From EA-27 sp964396265 (GTDB lineage: Archaea; Thermoplasmatota; Thermoplasmata; RBG-16-68-12; EA-27), in the NCBI GenBank assembly GCA_964396265.1, contig CAYNEM010000002.1:1-64000 (forward strand): a stretch of 64,000 bases of DNA. The letters are read 5' to 3'. Shown here in pieces: positions 1-7,966 of the stretch (positions are counted from its first letter, which is position 1; each line of letters begins with the position of its first letter). The notes beneath the pieces were generated by a model, which was not told the DNA's origin, ran no database searches, and saw nothing but the letters and a program-made list of their open reading frames with translations. The translations under genes and the position numbers were made by a program.

Positions 1-49
1 CATGCCAGGGTCGGGCGCCCCCTCCCCCTCGATTAAGTCCTCACCCGGT

Positions 50-60
50 AGGTATATATC
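50..60 (+). promoter_or_regulatory. TATA box of the methylmalonyl-CoA mutase operon
   Basis: The sequence TATATATC lies about 30 bp before the ATG at 88. That is the spacing expected for an archaeal promoter giving a leaderless or very short-leader transcript. No other promoter-like element is visible in the first 87 bases. Confidence 0.6.
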
Positions 61-87
61 CGCCCCACCCTTTCGACGGAGAATCCC

Positions 88-1764
88 ATGGGGAAGGATC
101 CGCTTCAGGCCCTCCGCGAGCGCGTCAAGACGTGGGAGAACGGCACTCTCAAACGTTCCCTCGACAGCGTCCCCGAGCGGAAGAAGGAGTTCACTACGAC
201 CTCGTTCATCCCCGTGCAGCGCCTGTACACGGCCCTCGACGTCCCGACGTTCGACCCCGCGAAGGACCTGGGCGCCCCGGGCGAGTACCCGTTCACGCGC
301 GGCATCCACCCGACGATGTACCGCGGCCGCCCGTGGACGATGCGGATGTTCAGCGGCTTCGGGAGCGCGGAGGACACGAACCGGCGCTTCAAGTACCTCA
401 TCCGACACGGCGAGACCGGGCTCAGCGTCGCGTTCGACATGCCCACGCTGTACGGGTACGACACGGACCAGCCGCCGGCGGAGGGCGAGTTCGGCACGTG
501 CGGCGTCGCGGTCTCCTCGCTCCGCGACATGAACATCCTGTTCGACGGAATCCCGCTCGACAAGATCTCGACGTCGATGACGATCAACTCGCCGGCCGCG
601 ATGCTGTGGGCGATGTACCTCGTCATGGCGGAACGGCGGCGGGTTCCTTGGACGAAGCTGCGTGGCACGATCCAGAACGACATCCTGAAGGAGTACCAGG
701 CACAGAAGGAGTGGATCTTCCCGCCGGAACCGTCGATGCGCCTCGTCGTGGACACGTTCGAATTCGGCGCGAAGAGAGTGCCGCAGTGGAACACGATCTC
801 GATCTCCGGCTACCACATCCGCGAGGCGGGAGCATCGGCGGTTCAAGAGCTCGCGTTCACCCTGCGGAACGGGATCGAGTACGTGAAGTGGGGGATCGAG
901 CGCGGCCTCGACGTCGACGACTTCGCGCCCCGCCTCTCGTTCTTCTTCAACTCGCACAACGACCTGTTCGAGGAGGTCGCGAAGTACCGCGCGGCGCGGC
1001 GCATCTGGGCGCGCGAGATGCGCGAGAGGTTCGGGGCGAAGAACCCGCGGACGTGGTGGCTCCGGTTCCACGCGCAGACCGCGGGCGTCTCCCTCACGAA
1101 GCAACAGCCTCTCAACAACATCGTGCGGACGACCGTGCAGGCGCTGGCGGCGGTCCTCGGCGGCGCGCAGTCCCTGCACACGAACTCGTACGACGAGGCA
1201 TACCAGGTGCCGAACGAGGACGCGGCGCGCATCGCGCTCCGTACGCAGCAGATCCTCGCCTATGAGTCCGGCGTCGGGAACACGATCGACCCGCTCGGGG
1301 GCTCGTACTTCGTCGAGTGGCTGACGGACTACATGGAGGACGAGGCGTACAAGTACTTCGATCGGATCGAGGCCCTTGGCGGCGTCATCCCCGCGATCCG
1401 CAAGGGGTTCTTCCAGCAGGAAATCGCGAATTCCGCGTACCGCTACCAGAAGGAGGTCGAGGACAAGGAGCGGGTCATCGTCGGGGTGAACGAGTACGTC
1501 GAGGACGAGGAGACGGAGGTCACGCCCCTCCGCGTCACGAAGGCCGCGTTCCACCGCCAGCTCGCGCGGCTCAAGGCGATCCGCGCGGCGCGTGACGCGA
1601 AGAAGTGGCGGAAGTCCATCGACGCTCTCCACAAGGCGGCGGAGGGCGATGCGAACATGATGCCTCTCATCGTCGACTGCGTGCGTGCGGAGGCGACCCT
1701 CGGGGAGATCTGCGACACGCTGCGCGAGGTGTTCGGGACGTGGGAGGAGCCGCTCCTCTACTGA
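88..1764 (+). CDS. mcmA1: Methylmalonyl-CoA mutase, large (catalytic) subunit
   Basis: Catalyses the B12-dependent interconversion of (R)-methylmalonyl-CoA and succinyl-CoA in the cytoplasm. The 558-residue protein covers the substrate-binding TIM barrel and linker of the family but lacks the cobalamin domain, which the next gene encodes; this split is usual in archaea. Recognisable signatures include RGIHPTMYRGRPWTMRMF (about residues 71-88), the SVAFDMPT barrel strand, and ISTSMTINSPA. The ATG at 88 follows a TATA box at the right distance. It is the first gene of a three-gene operon with the B12 subunit and MeaB. The likely role is propionyl-CoA disposal during amino-acid degradation. No methylmalonyl-CoA epimerase or propionyl-CoA carboxylase lies nearby. 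Confidence 0.95.
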   Translation: MGKDPLQALRERVKTWENGTLKRSLDSVPERKKEFTTTSFIPVQRLYTALDVPTFDPAKDLGAPGEYPFTRGIHPTMYRGRPWTMRMFSGFGSAEDTNRRFKYLIRHGETGLSVAFDMPTLYGYDTDQPPAEGEFGTCGVAVSSLRDMNILFDGIPLDKISTSMTINSPAAMLWAMYLVMAERRRVPWTKLRGTIQNDILKEYQAQKEWIFPPEPSMRLVVDTFEFGAKRVPQWNTISISGYHIREAGASAVQELAFTLRNGIEYVKWGIERGLDVDDFAPRLSFFFNSHNDLFEEVAKYRAARRIWAREMRERFGAKNPRTWWLRFHAQTAGVSLTKQQPLNNIVRTTVQALAAVLGGAQSLHTNSYDEAYQVPNEDAARIALRTQQILAYESGVGNTIDPLGGSYFVEWLTDYMEDEAYKYFDRIEALGGVIPAIRKGFFQQEIANSAYRYQKEVEDKERVIVGVNEYVEDEETEVTPLRVTKAAFHRQLARLKAIRAARDAKKWRKSIDALHKAAEGDANMMPLIVDCVRAEATLGEICDTLREVFGTWEEPLLY

Positions 1765-1773
1765 GGTGAGCAC

Positions 1774-2178
1774 GTGGCGAAGAAGATCCGAATCCTCGTC
1801 GCAAAGCCGGGGTTGGACGGCCACGATCGGGGCGCGAAGGTGATCGCGCGCGCGTTGCGCGACGCAGGCATGGAGGTCATCTACACGGGCCTTCGGCAGT
1901 CACCCGAGGACATCGCCGCGGCGGCGATCGAGGAGGACGTCGACGCGATCGGCCTCAGCTGCCTGAGCGGCGCGCACATGACGCTGTTCCCGAGGGTCGT
2001 GCAGGTCCTGAAGAAGAGGGGCGCCTCCGACATCGTCGTCGCCGGCGGGGGGATCATTCCGCCCGAGGACGTGCTGAAGCTCAAGAAGGCGGGGCTCAAG
2101 GGCGTCTTCGGGCCGGGCACGCCCCTCGCGGACATCGTCGACTTCTTCGAGAAGGCCGCCAAAGGGCGGGCGAAATGA
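1774..2178 (+). CDS. mcmA2: Methylmalonyl-CoA mutase, small cobalamin-binding subunit
   Basis: A 134-residue protein that supplies the adenosylcobalamin-binding half of methylmalonyl-CoA mutase. The DxHxxG motif is present as D15-G-H17-D-R-G20, with His17 the expected lower axial cobalt ligand. The GLSCLSGAH and VAGGGIIP loops, which contact the corrin tail in the family, follow. The start is a GTG nine bases after the large-subunit stop. The 3' end overlaps the MeaB gene by four bases (ATGA), so subunit and chaperone are probably translationally coupled. Confidence 0.95.
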   Translation: MAKKIRILVAKPGLDGHDRGAKVIARALRDAGMEVIYTGLRQSPEDIAAAAIEEDVDAIGLSCLSGAHMTLFPRVVQVLKKRGASDIVVAGGGIIPPEDVLKLKKAGLKGVFGPGTPLADIVDFFEKAAKGRAK

Positions 2179-3098
2179 AGACCCTCGTCCAGCGCGTGCT
2201 CGGCGGGGACAAACGGGCCGCCGCCAAACTCATTTCGATGATCGAAGACGACGAGCCGGGCGCGCGCGACGCGCTGCGGAAGCTCTACCGCCACACGGGG
2301 AAGGCGCACATCGTCGGGTTCACGGGCCCTCCCGGCGCGGGGAAGAGCACGCTGATCAGCCGGCTCATCAAGGAGTTCCGGCGGCGCAAGAAGACCGTCG
2401 GCGTGATCGCGGTCGACCCGACGAGCCCGTTCACCGGCGGCGCGATCCTCGGGGACCGCGTGCGGATGCCGGAGGCCTCCCTCGACCCCCACGTGTACAT
2501 CCGGAGCATGGCGACGCGCGGGCACATGGGCGGCCTCGCGCTCGCGACGTTCGACGCGGTCCACGTGCTCGAGGCGTTCGGGGCGGACGTCGTGTTCGTG
2601 GAGACGGTCGGCGCGGGGCAGAGCGAGGTCGAGATCGCGAAGCGGGCGCACACTACCGTCGTCGTCGAGATGCCCGCGAGCGGGGACGCGGTCCAGATTT
2701 TGAAGGCGGGCATCCTGGAAATCGGCGACGTGTACGTCGTGAACAAGGCGGACCTCGAAGGCGCGGACGCAATGGTCTCGAACCTCGAGCTCGTCATCCC
2801 GGAGCGGTCGGAGGGCTGGAGGCCGCCGGTGATGCGGACCGTGGCCTCGGAGGGCACGGGGATTGGCGAGGTCGCGGTCCAGCTCGAGAAGCATTGGCGG
2901 CACTTGAACACGTCGGGCGAACTGGCGGTGCGCGAACGGGCGCGGGCCGAGACGGAGTTGCGGGGAGCCCTTGCCGAGGCGGCCCTCCGGCGTCTGGCGG
3001 CGAAACCCGCGACGGAGCGGAAGCTGCGGAGGGGCATCGACCGGATCGTCGCGAGGGAGACGGACGTCAGGACGATGGCGGAAGCGCTCCTCGGTTGA
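2175..3098 (+). CDS. meaB: MeaB/ArgK-type GTPase, methylmalonyl-CoA mutase chaperone
   Basis: A 307-residue G3E-family P-loop GTPase. In the family it gates cofactor loading and protects or reactivates methylmalonyl-CoA mutase. Walker A is GPPGAGKST at residues 51-59. The base-recognition motif is NKAD, in the segment YVVNKADLEGADA, and VETVGAGQSE matches the switch region of MeaB. Older annotations call such proteins LAO/AO transport system kinase; the operon position directly after both mutase subunits decides for the chaperone role. The ATG overlaps the upstream TGA by four bases. Confidence 0.93.
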   Translation: MKTLVQRVLGGDKRAAAKLISMIEDDEPGARDALRKLYRHTGKAHIVGFTGPPGAGKSTLISRLIKEFRRRKKTVGVIAVDPTSPFTGGAILGDRVRMPEASLDPHVYIRSMATRGHMGGLALATFDAVHVLEAFGADVVFVETVGAGQSEVEIAKRAHTTVVVEMPASGDAVQILKAGILEIGDVYVVNKADLEGADAMVSNLELVIPERSEGWRPPVMRTVASEGTGIGEVAVQLEKHWRHLNTSGELAVRERARAETELRGALAEAALRRLAAKPATERKLRRGIDRIVARETDVRTMAEALLG

Positions 3099-3175
3099 CG
3101 AGGAATCCACGCGGGAAGGAACTTTTGGAGAGCCGCAAAGCACCTTGAAGGTCGTCACCGGCACTCCCTCCGTCC

Positions 3176-3764
3176 GTGCGCAAGCGAGCTTCCCGGCTTC
3201 GGAGCGCCGGCTTGATTCTCCTCGTGGTGGCATTCGTCCGGCTGGCCGAGTTCATCCCCGCGATCATCGTCCTGGCGCAGCCTCCGGGCGGCGGTTCCCC
3301 CCTACCGAGGATTGTGGCTGTACGCCATCGCCGTTCTGGTCTTTCACCTCGTCGTGCTTGCCATCGTCCTCGTGTTCGGGATCGGGCTCTTCCGGGAAAA
3401 TGAGTGGACGTATCGCGTATTCGTGGCGAACCTCCGACTCCCGATCGCCCTCCTCGTCTCCCTGTCCTTCTTCTCGTTCGTCGTAGGCGTCTTCCTCTCG
3501 CCGCTCCTGCTGATCGTCGTGCTCGCCCTCGTGCTCCATCCTGAGACGCGGCGCGAGGTGGACGAAGCCGGCTACGCACGTCCTTCCTTCGACGCCAAGA
3601 TGAAAGACCTCCGCCAGCGCGGCGTCCGCGAACGCGCGGCTGTCGATGACGCCCCGCTGCCGTTCCCTGGGTCTCGCTCGCGCTCGCGGCTCTGCCCCGA
3701 GTGCGATGGATTCAACGGGGAAGGCGCTGCGTCGTGTCGCGATTGGGGCGCCGCCCTCGCCTAA
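3176..3764 (+). pseudogene. Frameshifted membrane protein with degenerate zinc ribbon
   Basis: Two reading frames join into one sensible protein. The GTG at 3176 opens a hydrophobic N-terminus (about residues 11-33). At the run of six C residues (3297-3302) the frame must change, after which the protein continues from about 3303 with two or three further membrane segments to the stop at 3764. Removing one C gives a smooth join, reading SPYRGLWLYAIAV. The C-terminus resembles a zinc ribbon, CPEC followed 12 residues later by CRDW, where the fourth Cys of a CxxC pair is Trp. This may be a real pseudogene or a homopolymer sequencing error. If the frame is intact in nature the protein would be about 195 residues. 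Function unknown. Confidence 0.6.
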
Positions 3765-3798
3765 GCCGGAACCGGATTGCGGATCCTCGGGAAGGCGA

Positions 3799-4455
3799 TC
3801 ACGGCCATCGACGCCCGGACGTCGGATTCGCAGACCGCGGCGGAAGCCCTCCTTCGCGGGGTGACTCGCGCCCGCGACGCATCCGGTCGAGTCCGAACCA
3901 TGTGATGACGACACCGGCCGATCCGACCACGACGTATGCCACGGCGGCCAGCCTCGCCCTCTCGGTCATCAGGGACAGGATGTAGAAAATCGCACTGTAC
4001 TCCTCGCTCGTGCACGTCCGTTCCCCAACGCATGTCGGGGCGAACGTCTCGAATTCCCAAAGGAACAGGAATGCGGCCATGAGGGCGAGGGTGACGATGG
4101 AGAGGCCCGCGAACGCGATCGCCGGACCGTGGTTTCCTCTTGCCCGGCGGGTCCACAATCGGGAAGCTCCAGACCCTGCCACGACAAGGCCCGTCCAGCC
4201 CAGGAGGCCCGCGGCAACCACAAACGGATTCGCAGCATCGTGAATCGCACCCAGCTCGACAGTCCACCAGAATGCCTCCTCAGGATCTCCCCAAGTAATG
4301 AATTCGACCCTCTGGTACAGGACCACGGCGGCGAGCGCAGCGCTTACGACCGAGGCGGCGAGGAGCGAGAGACCGAGGCTCGCGAGGTCCGGGTCCGTGG
4401 ACGACTCCTTGCGCGCGCGTGGCCGGGGGCTTATCATGTGCAGCGGGCTGAGCAC
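3799..4455 (-). CDS. Four-helix membrane protein, unknown function
   Basis: Unrecognised 218-residue protein with four hydrophobic segments (about residues 24-46, 73-95, 110-130 and 158-180) and a basic, Arg-rich C-terminal tail. A Cys pair in the loop after the third helix (APTCVGERTC) could form a disulfide if that loop is external. Met7 is an alternative start. It converges on the frameshifted membrane gene. Hydrophobic layout and codon bias make it a likely real gene; nothing indicates a function. Confidence 0.6.
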   Translation of the reverse strand: MLSPLHMISPRPRARKESSTDPDLASLGLSLLAASVVSAALAAVVLYQRVEFITWGDPEEAFWWTVELGAIHDAANPFVVAAGLLGWTGLVVAGSGASRLWTRRARGNHGPAIAFAGLSIVTLALMAAFLFLWEFETFAPTCVGERTCTSEEYSAIFYILSLMTERARLAAVAYVVVGSAGVVITWFGLDRMRRGRESPREGGLPPRSANPTSGRRWP

Positions 4456-4504
4456 GCCTCGGCCATGGGCGACCCACGTTGATATGCGTTCTCCTCAGAG
4501 GTCA

Positions 4505-4536
4505 GGAGTGGAACGGGCGGGCCGGGATTGGACCGG
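4505..4536. repeat. Decayed copy of the tRNA-Arg 3' end and flank (possible att site)
   Basis: The stretch from GGAGTGGAAC to CGGGCCGGGATT closely matches 5330-5353. That region covers the T-arm and acceptor 3' strand of the tRNA-Arg gene plus about ten bases beyond its end. Both copies have the same orientation. There are two substitutions and two single-base gaps across about 27 bases, and further T-arm damage follows. The intervening 0.8 kb holds only vapB and vapC, so the pair of repeats looks like attachment-site copies or a tRNA duplication remnant. Confidence 0.5.
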
Positions 4537-4589
4537 GGGTTGCGGCCTATGTGGAAACACTTAACTATGTGTGAGCACCTGTATCCGTG

Positions 4590-4829
4590 ATGGCAAACCT
4601 CACCCTGAGCCTCCCCGACGACCTCTACGCAGAGATGAAGCGGCATCCGGAGATCCGCTGGAGCGAAGTGGCCCGCCAGGCCCTTGCAAGGAAGCTTGAG
4701 GACCTCCGTCACCTCGACTCCCTCCTCGCGAAGAGCGCCCTCCGCGAACGCGACGTGGAGGAGGTCGGTCGCAAGGTCAAGGAAGGGGTCTGGAAGAGGC
4801 ACAAGGGACGAGGTAAGCCTTCTGGGTGA
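4590..4829 (+). CDS. vapB: VapB-type antitoxin
   Basis: A 79-residue protein starting ANLTLSLPDDLYAEMKRHPE and continuing with EIRWSEVARQALARKLEDL. This beta strand followed by two helices is typical of ribbon-helix-helix antitoxins of archaeal VapBC modules. It should bind operator DNA and neutralise the adjacent PIN toxin. A TATA-like CTTAACTA at 4560-4567 places transcription start at about 4588, which favours the ATG at 4590 over the GTG at 4587. The toxin gene follows after six bases. Confidence 0.8.
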   Translation: MANLTLSLPDDLYAEMKRHPEIRWSEVARQALARKLEDLRHLDSLLAKSALRERDVEEVGRKVKEGVWKRHKGRGKPSG

Positions 4830-4835
4830 GCCCCT

Positions 4836-5249
4836 TTGCGGCTCGTCGTGGACGCGAACGTCCTCATCGCGGCCTTGATGCGCGATTCCACGACGCGTAG
4901 GCTTCTGGTCCTCGGCGGCCACGAGCTCCATGTGCCCGAGTATCTCCTCGAGGAGATCGCAGAGCATTGGGAGGACTTGTTGCCCCGAAGCGGACTCTCG
5001 GCCGACGCACTGAAGCAAGTCCTCAGCGTCCTGCGTGCACACGTTGTCGAGCACACGGTTGCGGACTACAACGATGAGATGGCGACGGCATTCGGATTGC
5101 TGGGAGACCGAGACCTAGAGGACGCTCCGTACGTGGCCTTGGCCCTGTCCCTCCGCGCGGACGGAATCTGGACCGAGGACCGCGAGCTCGCCTCTGTCAA
5201 GGGCGTTCGCGCGTTGCGGACGGCAGACCTTGTCAAGTCGGGCCCCTGA
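4836..5249 (+). CDS. vapC: PIN-domain ribonuclease toxin, VapC family
   Basis: A 137-residue PIN domain. It begins RLVVDANVLIAALMRD with the first acidic ligand at Asp6, and has Glu39/Glu40 in the second helix, Asp96 in the DAPYVALAL segment and Asp115 in TEDREL. These match the four-acid metal site of PIN nucleases, which cleave tRNA or rRNA. The start is TTG, set by the usual distance to the first Asp. The gene sits directly behind the antitoxin and before tRNA-Arg. Confidence 0.85.
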   Translation: MRLVVDANVLIAALMRDSTTRRLLVLGGHELHVPEYLLEEIAEHWEDLLPRSGLSADALKQVLSVLRAHVVEHTVADYNDEMATAFGLLGDRDLEDAPYVALALSLRADGIWTEDRELASVKGVRALRTADLVKSGP

Positions 5250-5328
5250 TTCCTCAGTGATGCCCCTTCCTCTCCGCGGATGCCCGTTTGATGCCGCAGG
5301 CAGGTTCACCCCATGGAGCCTGTGATCT

Positions 5329-5360
5329 CGGAGTAGAAACGGACGGGCCGGGATTTGAAC
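5329..5360. repeat. Intact copy of the direct repeat at the 3' end of tRNA-Arg
   Basis: This is the counterpart of the repeat at 4505-4536. It spans the 3' flank, acceptor strand and T-arm of the tRNA gene on the minus strand. In many archaeal integrative elements recombination occurs at exactly this part of a tRNA gene. Confidence 0.45.
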
Positions 5361-5414
5361 CCGGGACCTGCCGCTTAGGAGGCGGCTGCCCTATCCAATC
5401 TAGGCCACCCGTCC
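5340..5414 (-). tRNA. tRNA-Arg (anticodon CCT)
   Basis: A canonical 75-nt cloverleaf on the minus strand. The acceptor stem is GGACGGG/CCCGTCC, the D stem GCCT/GGGC has one wobble pair, and the anticodon stem is GCCGC/GCGGC with loop CTCCTAA (anticodon CCT, reading AGG). The T stem is CCGGG/CCCGG with loop TTCAAAT, and the discriminator base is G. No intron is needed and CCA is not encoded. The 3' end is duplicated upstream of vapB. Confidence 0.95.
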
Positions 5415-5480
5415 GCGGACCGCGAGAGGAACGGCTCGCGCATCAAGCTACCGCCAAGAACGATCCGGGGAACGGGAAGC

Positions 5481-6404
5481 TCAGAGTTCCTCGGGCTGCT
5501 TCTCCCCTTTCGCGGGGAGCTCCTCTTCCGCCCGATCTTCCTTGGCGCCGGCCTTGGGCGGACGCCTCCTCGGGGCCTTCTCCTCGGCCTTGCGCTTCCG
5601 CTCCGCCTTGGCCTTCGCGGGTTTGGCGGCGGGCTTCGCCTTTGCCACCTTCTCCTCGGCGGGCCTCTCCTCCTTCGCCGCGTCCGGCGCGGGCTCCGCC
5701 TTCTTCTCCTCGACCTTCTTCTCGTATTCCTCGACGAACCGGACCTTCGCGATCCCCGCGAACTCCCGCAAGTCTGCGACGACGCGGAACTTCGCGACGA
5801 ACCAATGCTCGTCCGTCTTGCACACGTCCGGGAGGAACACGTCCACCTCCGTCTCCTTGACGAATATCTTGAACTGCTCCGCGAGCCCGTAGTCCATGTC
5901 GAGGATCCCGCGCACCTTCTCCTCCTGGGACTCCGCGCGCTTCGCGATCGTCACCTGGTACCGCAGCGTGCGCCCCGCGAGGGGGTTGTTGAAGTCGACT
6001 CGGACGCGCCCCGCGGTCACCGCCATGACGGTCCCGCGGCGGTTGTCGACCGTGACCTCCATGCCCGGCGCCGGGTCGACGTCGCGCCGGTGGAACTCGC
6101 GTACCGGGTACAATTTCACGAGCCTCGGGTCGCGTTCCCCCGCCCCCTTCTCCGGCGGCACGACGAACTCCTTGGACTCCCCGACCGCCGCACCCGCGAG
6201 CGCCTCGTCTAGCCCCTTCGGCACGCGGTCGTGGCCGATGACCACGGGCACGGGCATGTACGCGTGCTTCTCCTCGTACTTACCCTCGGCCTTCGCGACC
6301 TCCGCGCGCGTCGTCTCGTGGAGGGTCTTCTGCTCGCCGGGGCCGACGATGAACACGTCGAAGTCGATGTAGGCGAGGTCGCCCTTCGCAAGGTTCACGT
6401 CCAT
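5481..6404 (-). CDS. FKBP-type peptidyl-prolyl isomerase with long charged tail
   Basis: A 307-residue archaeal SlyD-like isomerase and chaperone. The N-terminus has the split FKBP fold: KGDLAYIDFDVFIVG, then VVIGHDRVPKGLDEALAGAAVGE, then the chaperone insert-in-flap segment around residues 80-130, and DFNNPLAGRTLRYQVTI closing the FKBP domain. A conserved extension follows (about 160-230, probably nucleic-acid or protein binding). The last 70 residues are a low-complexity Ala/Lys/Glu/Pro tail that may bind rRNA or ribosomes; that is inference. Cytoplasmic, with no signal peptide. Confidence 0.88.
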   Translation of the reverse strand: MDVNLAKGDLAYIDFDVFIVGPGEQKTLHETTRAEVAKAEGKYEEKHAYMPVPVVIGHDRVPKGLDEALAGAAVGESKEFVVPPEKGAGERDPRLVKLYPVREFHRRDVDPAPGMEVTVDNRRGTVMAVTAGRVRVDFNNPLAGRTLRYQVTIAKRAESQEEKVRGILDMDYGLAEQFKIFVKETEVDVFLPDVCKTDEHWFVAKFRVVADLREFAGIAKVRFVEEYEKKVEEKKAEPAPDAAKEERPAEEKVAKAKPAAKPAKAKAERKRKAEEKAPRRRPPKAGAKEDRAEEELPAKGEKQPEEL

Positions 6405-6638
6405 GGTTCCACCGTGGGGAGGCGTCCGAACGGTGGAGGGACCATAAAGGTTGGCCTACGGCTCGCCTCGACGCCGCCCTTCGGCCGGATGCAGTGACCG
6501 CGCGCCGGCCCTTCCCAAAGCCTTCCCGGGTTCGGATCATGGGGCTCTCTCTGGGGGAGTAGCGCGCAAGTGCGGGCGATCGGAGTGGCTCTCCATCCGC
6601 GCGTTTATGGGGATGATGACCCGTCGTGACTCCGGACG

Positions 6639-6893
6639 ATGTCGGCGCACGATCGGAGGAAGACTCGAGAAGAGATCCATGTGGACCTCGCAGACCCCGT
6701 CCCGCTTCCGACATGGGAACGGCGATACCTCTCCGGGATCTCCAAGCAGGGCTGGGGATGGGGATGGGGCATCAATCGTCCCTACCGCCATGCGGAGTTG
6801 GAGGGAACACCGGCCCTCGCTGTCTACCTCGTCCTGGCGATGTTTCTCGCCGTCCTCGTCGTCGCCGTCCTGTTCTTCACCGGCGTCCTGTAG
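6639..6893 (+). CDS. Small tail-anchored membrane protein with WGWGWG motif
   Basis: An 84-residue protein with a hydrophilic, Arg/Lys/Glu-rich N-terminus, then the motif GWGWGWGINRPY at about residues 38-49 and a single C-terminal membrane helix (about 60-83). TTTATGGG near 6603-6610 is a possible TATA box 30 bp upstream. Its 3' end overlaps that of tfb by 17 bases in convergent orientation. The composition and clean terminal helix support a real gene. Function unknown. Confidence 0.55.
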   Translation: MSAHDRRKTREEIHVDLADPVPLPTWERRYLSGISKQGWGWGWGINRPYRHAELEGTPALAVYLVLAMFLAVLVVAVLFFTGVL

Positions 6894-7866
6894 GTCCGCC
6901 TGATTGCCCACGAACCGCCGGGGGAGTGATTTCGCCTGACGGCCTGCCTGCGGGCTTCGTGATGCCCATCGCCTCGGCGATTCGCTTGTACCGGTTCCGG
7001 ATCGTGACCTCCGTCACGCCCGCGACCTCCGCGACCTCCTTCTGCGTCACGGGCTTGTTGCACTTCGTGGCGGCGATGTAGATCGTGGCGGCAGCCACTC
7101 CGCTCGGGGCGACACCGGACGCGAGCTCCTCGCGCTCCACGAGAGCGAGGATGTCCTTCGCCACCCGCTGAACGTCCATGTCGAGGCCGAGGCGGTTGCA
7201 GAAACGCGGGATGTAGTCCCTCGGGTTCTGCGGGAGGAGTTTGAGGCCGACCTCGCGGACGAGCGTGCGGTACGTACGGCCGATGCTCTTGCGGTCGATC
7301 GCGCTCGCCTGGGCGATTTCGTCGAGCGTCCGGGGAACCTCGCACTCGCGGCAGGCGGCGTACAGCGTGGCGGCGACGACCTCGTCGATGCTGCGACCGC
7401 GCACGAGGCTCTTGAGGGACGCCTTTCGGTACAGGACCGCGGCGCTCTCGCGGACGTGGCGCGGCAAGGACATCTTGGACGCCATCGTGTTTATCTCTGT
7501 GAGCCCTTGCGCCAGAGACCGCTCGCCGGATTTCGACGTGCGGATGCGGTGCTGCCACTTCCGCAGGCGGTAGATCTGCGCGCGCGACTTGTGCGGGATC
7601 TGGCGCCCGTAAGCGTCCTTATTCCTCCACCCGATCGAGGTGCTAAGGCCCTTGTCGTGGCTCAGCATCGTGCTCGGGGGTCCGGCGCGTTCTCGCGACT
7701 CCCGCTGTTCGGAGTCGAACGCCCGCCACTCGGGCCCCTCATCGATGAGGAACTCGTCCAGGACGAGCCCGCATTCCGCACAGACGATCTCCGCGCGCTC
7801 GTAGTCCCGGACAAGGTGGTCTCCCTTGCACTCGGGACATCGTGTTAAGGTTTCGACCTCCTGCAT
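6877..7866 (-). CDS. tfb: Transcription initiation factor IIB
   Basis: A 329-residue TFB, which recruits RNA polymerase to TBP-bound promoters. The N-terminal zinc ribbon has Cys10, Cys13, Cys29 and Cys32. The B-finger/linker follows (WRAFDSEQ), then two cyclin-like repeats (about residues 115-205 and 215-300). TYRTLVREVGLKLLP closes the first repeat. In the second, VAEVAGVTEVTIRNRYK is the BRE-reading helix-turn-helix. The C-terminal 25 residues are a loose Gly/Pro-rich tail. It is transcribed from a well-placed TATA box with a short leader. Confidence 0.97.
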   Translation of the reverse strand: MQEVETLTRCPECKGDHLVRDYERAEIVCAECGLVLDEFLIDEGPEWRAFDSEQRESRERAGPPSTMLSHDKGLSTSIGWRNKDAYGRQIPHKSRAQIYRLRKWQHRIRTSKSGERSLAQGLTEINTMASKMSLPRHVRESAAVLYRKASLKSLVRGRSIDEVVAATLYAACRECEVPRTLDEIAQASAIDRKSIGRTYRTLVREVGLKLLPQNPRDYIPRFCNRLGLDMDVQRVAKDILALVEREELASGVAPSGVAAATIYIAATKCNKPVTQKEVAEVAGVTEVTIRNRYKRIAEAMGITKPAGRPSGEITPPAVRGQSGGPTGRR

Positions 7867-7910
7867 ACAACCAGACCTCGCTCCCGACCCGGGGGAACCA
7901 CGAAACTTGG

Positions 7911-7920
7911 TCTATTTAAG
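7911..7920 (-). promoter_or_regulatory. TATA box of tfb
   Basis: Minus-strand CTTAAATAGA is centred about 50 bp before the tfb ATG and preceded by purine-rich AAGGA that could serve as a BRE. It predicts a leader of about 20-25 nt. Confidence 0.6.
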
Positions 7921-7966
7921 TCCTTGTATCGCTTCCGATGGAAAGCCCCCCCGCCGACCCGGTCGG

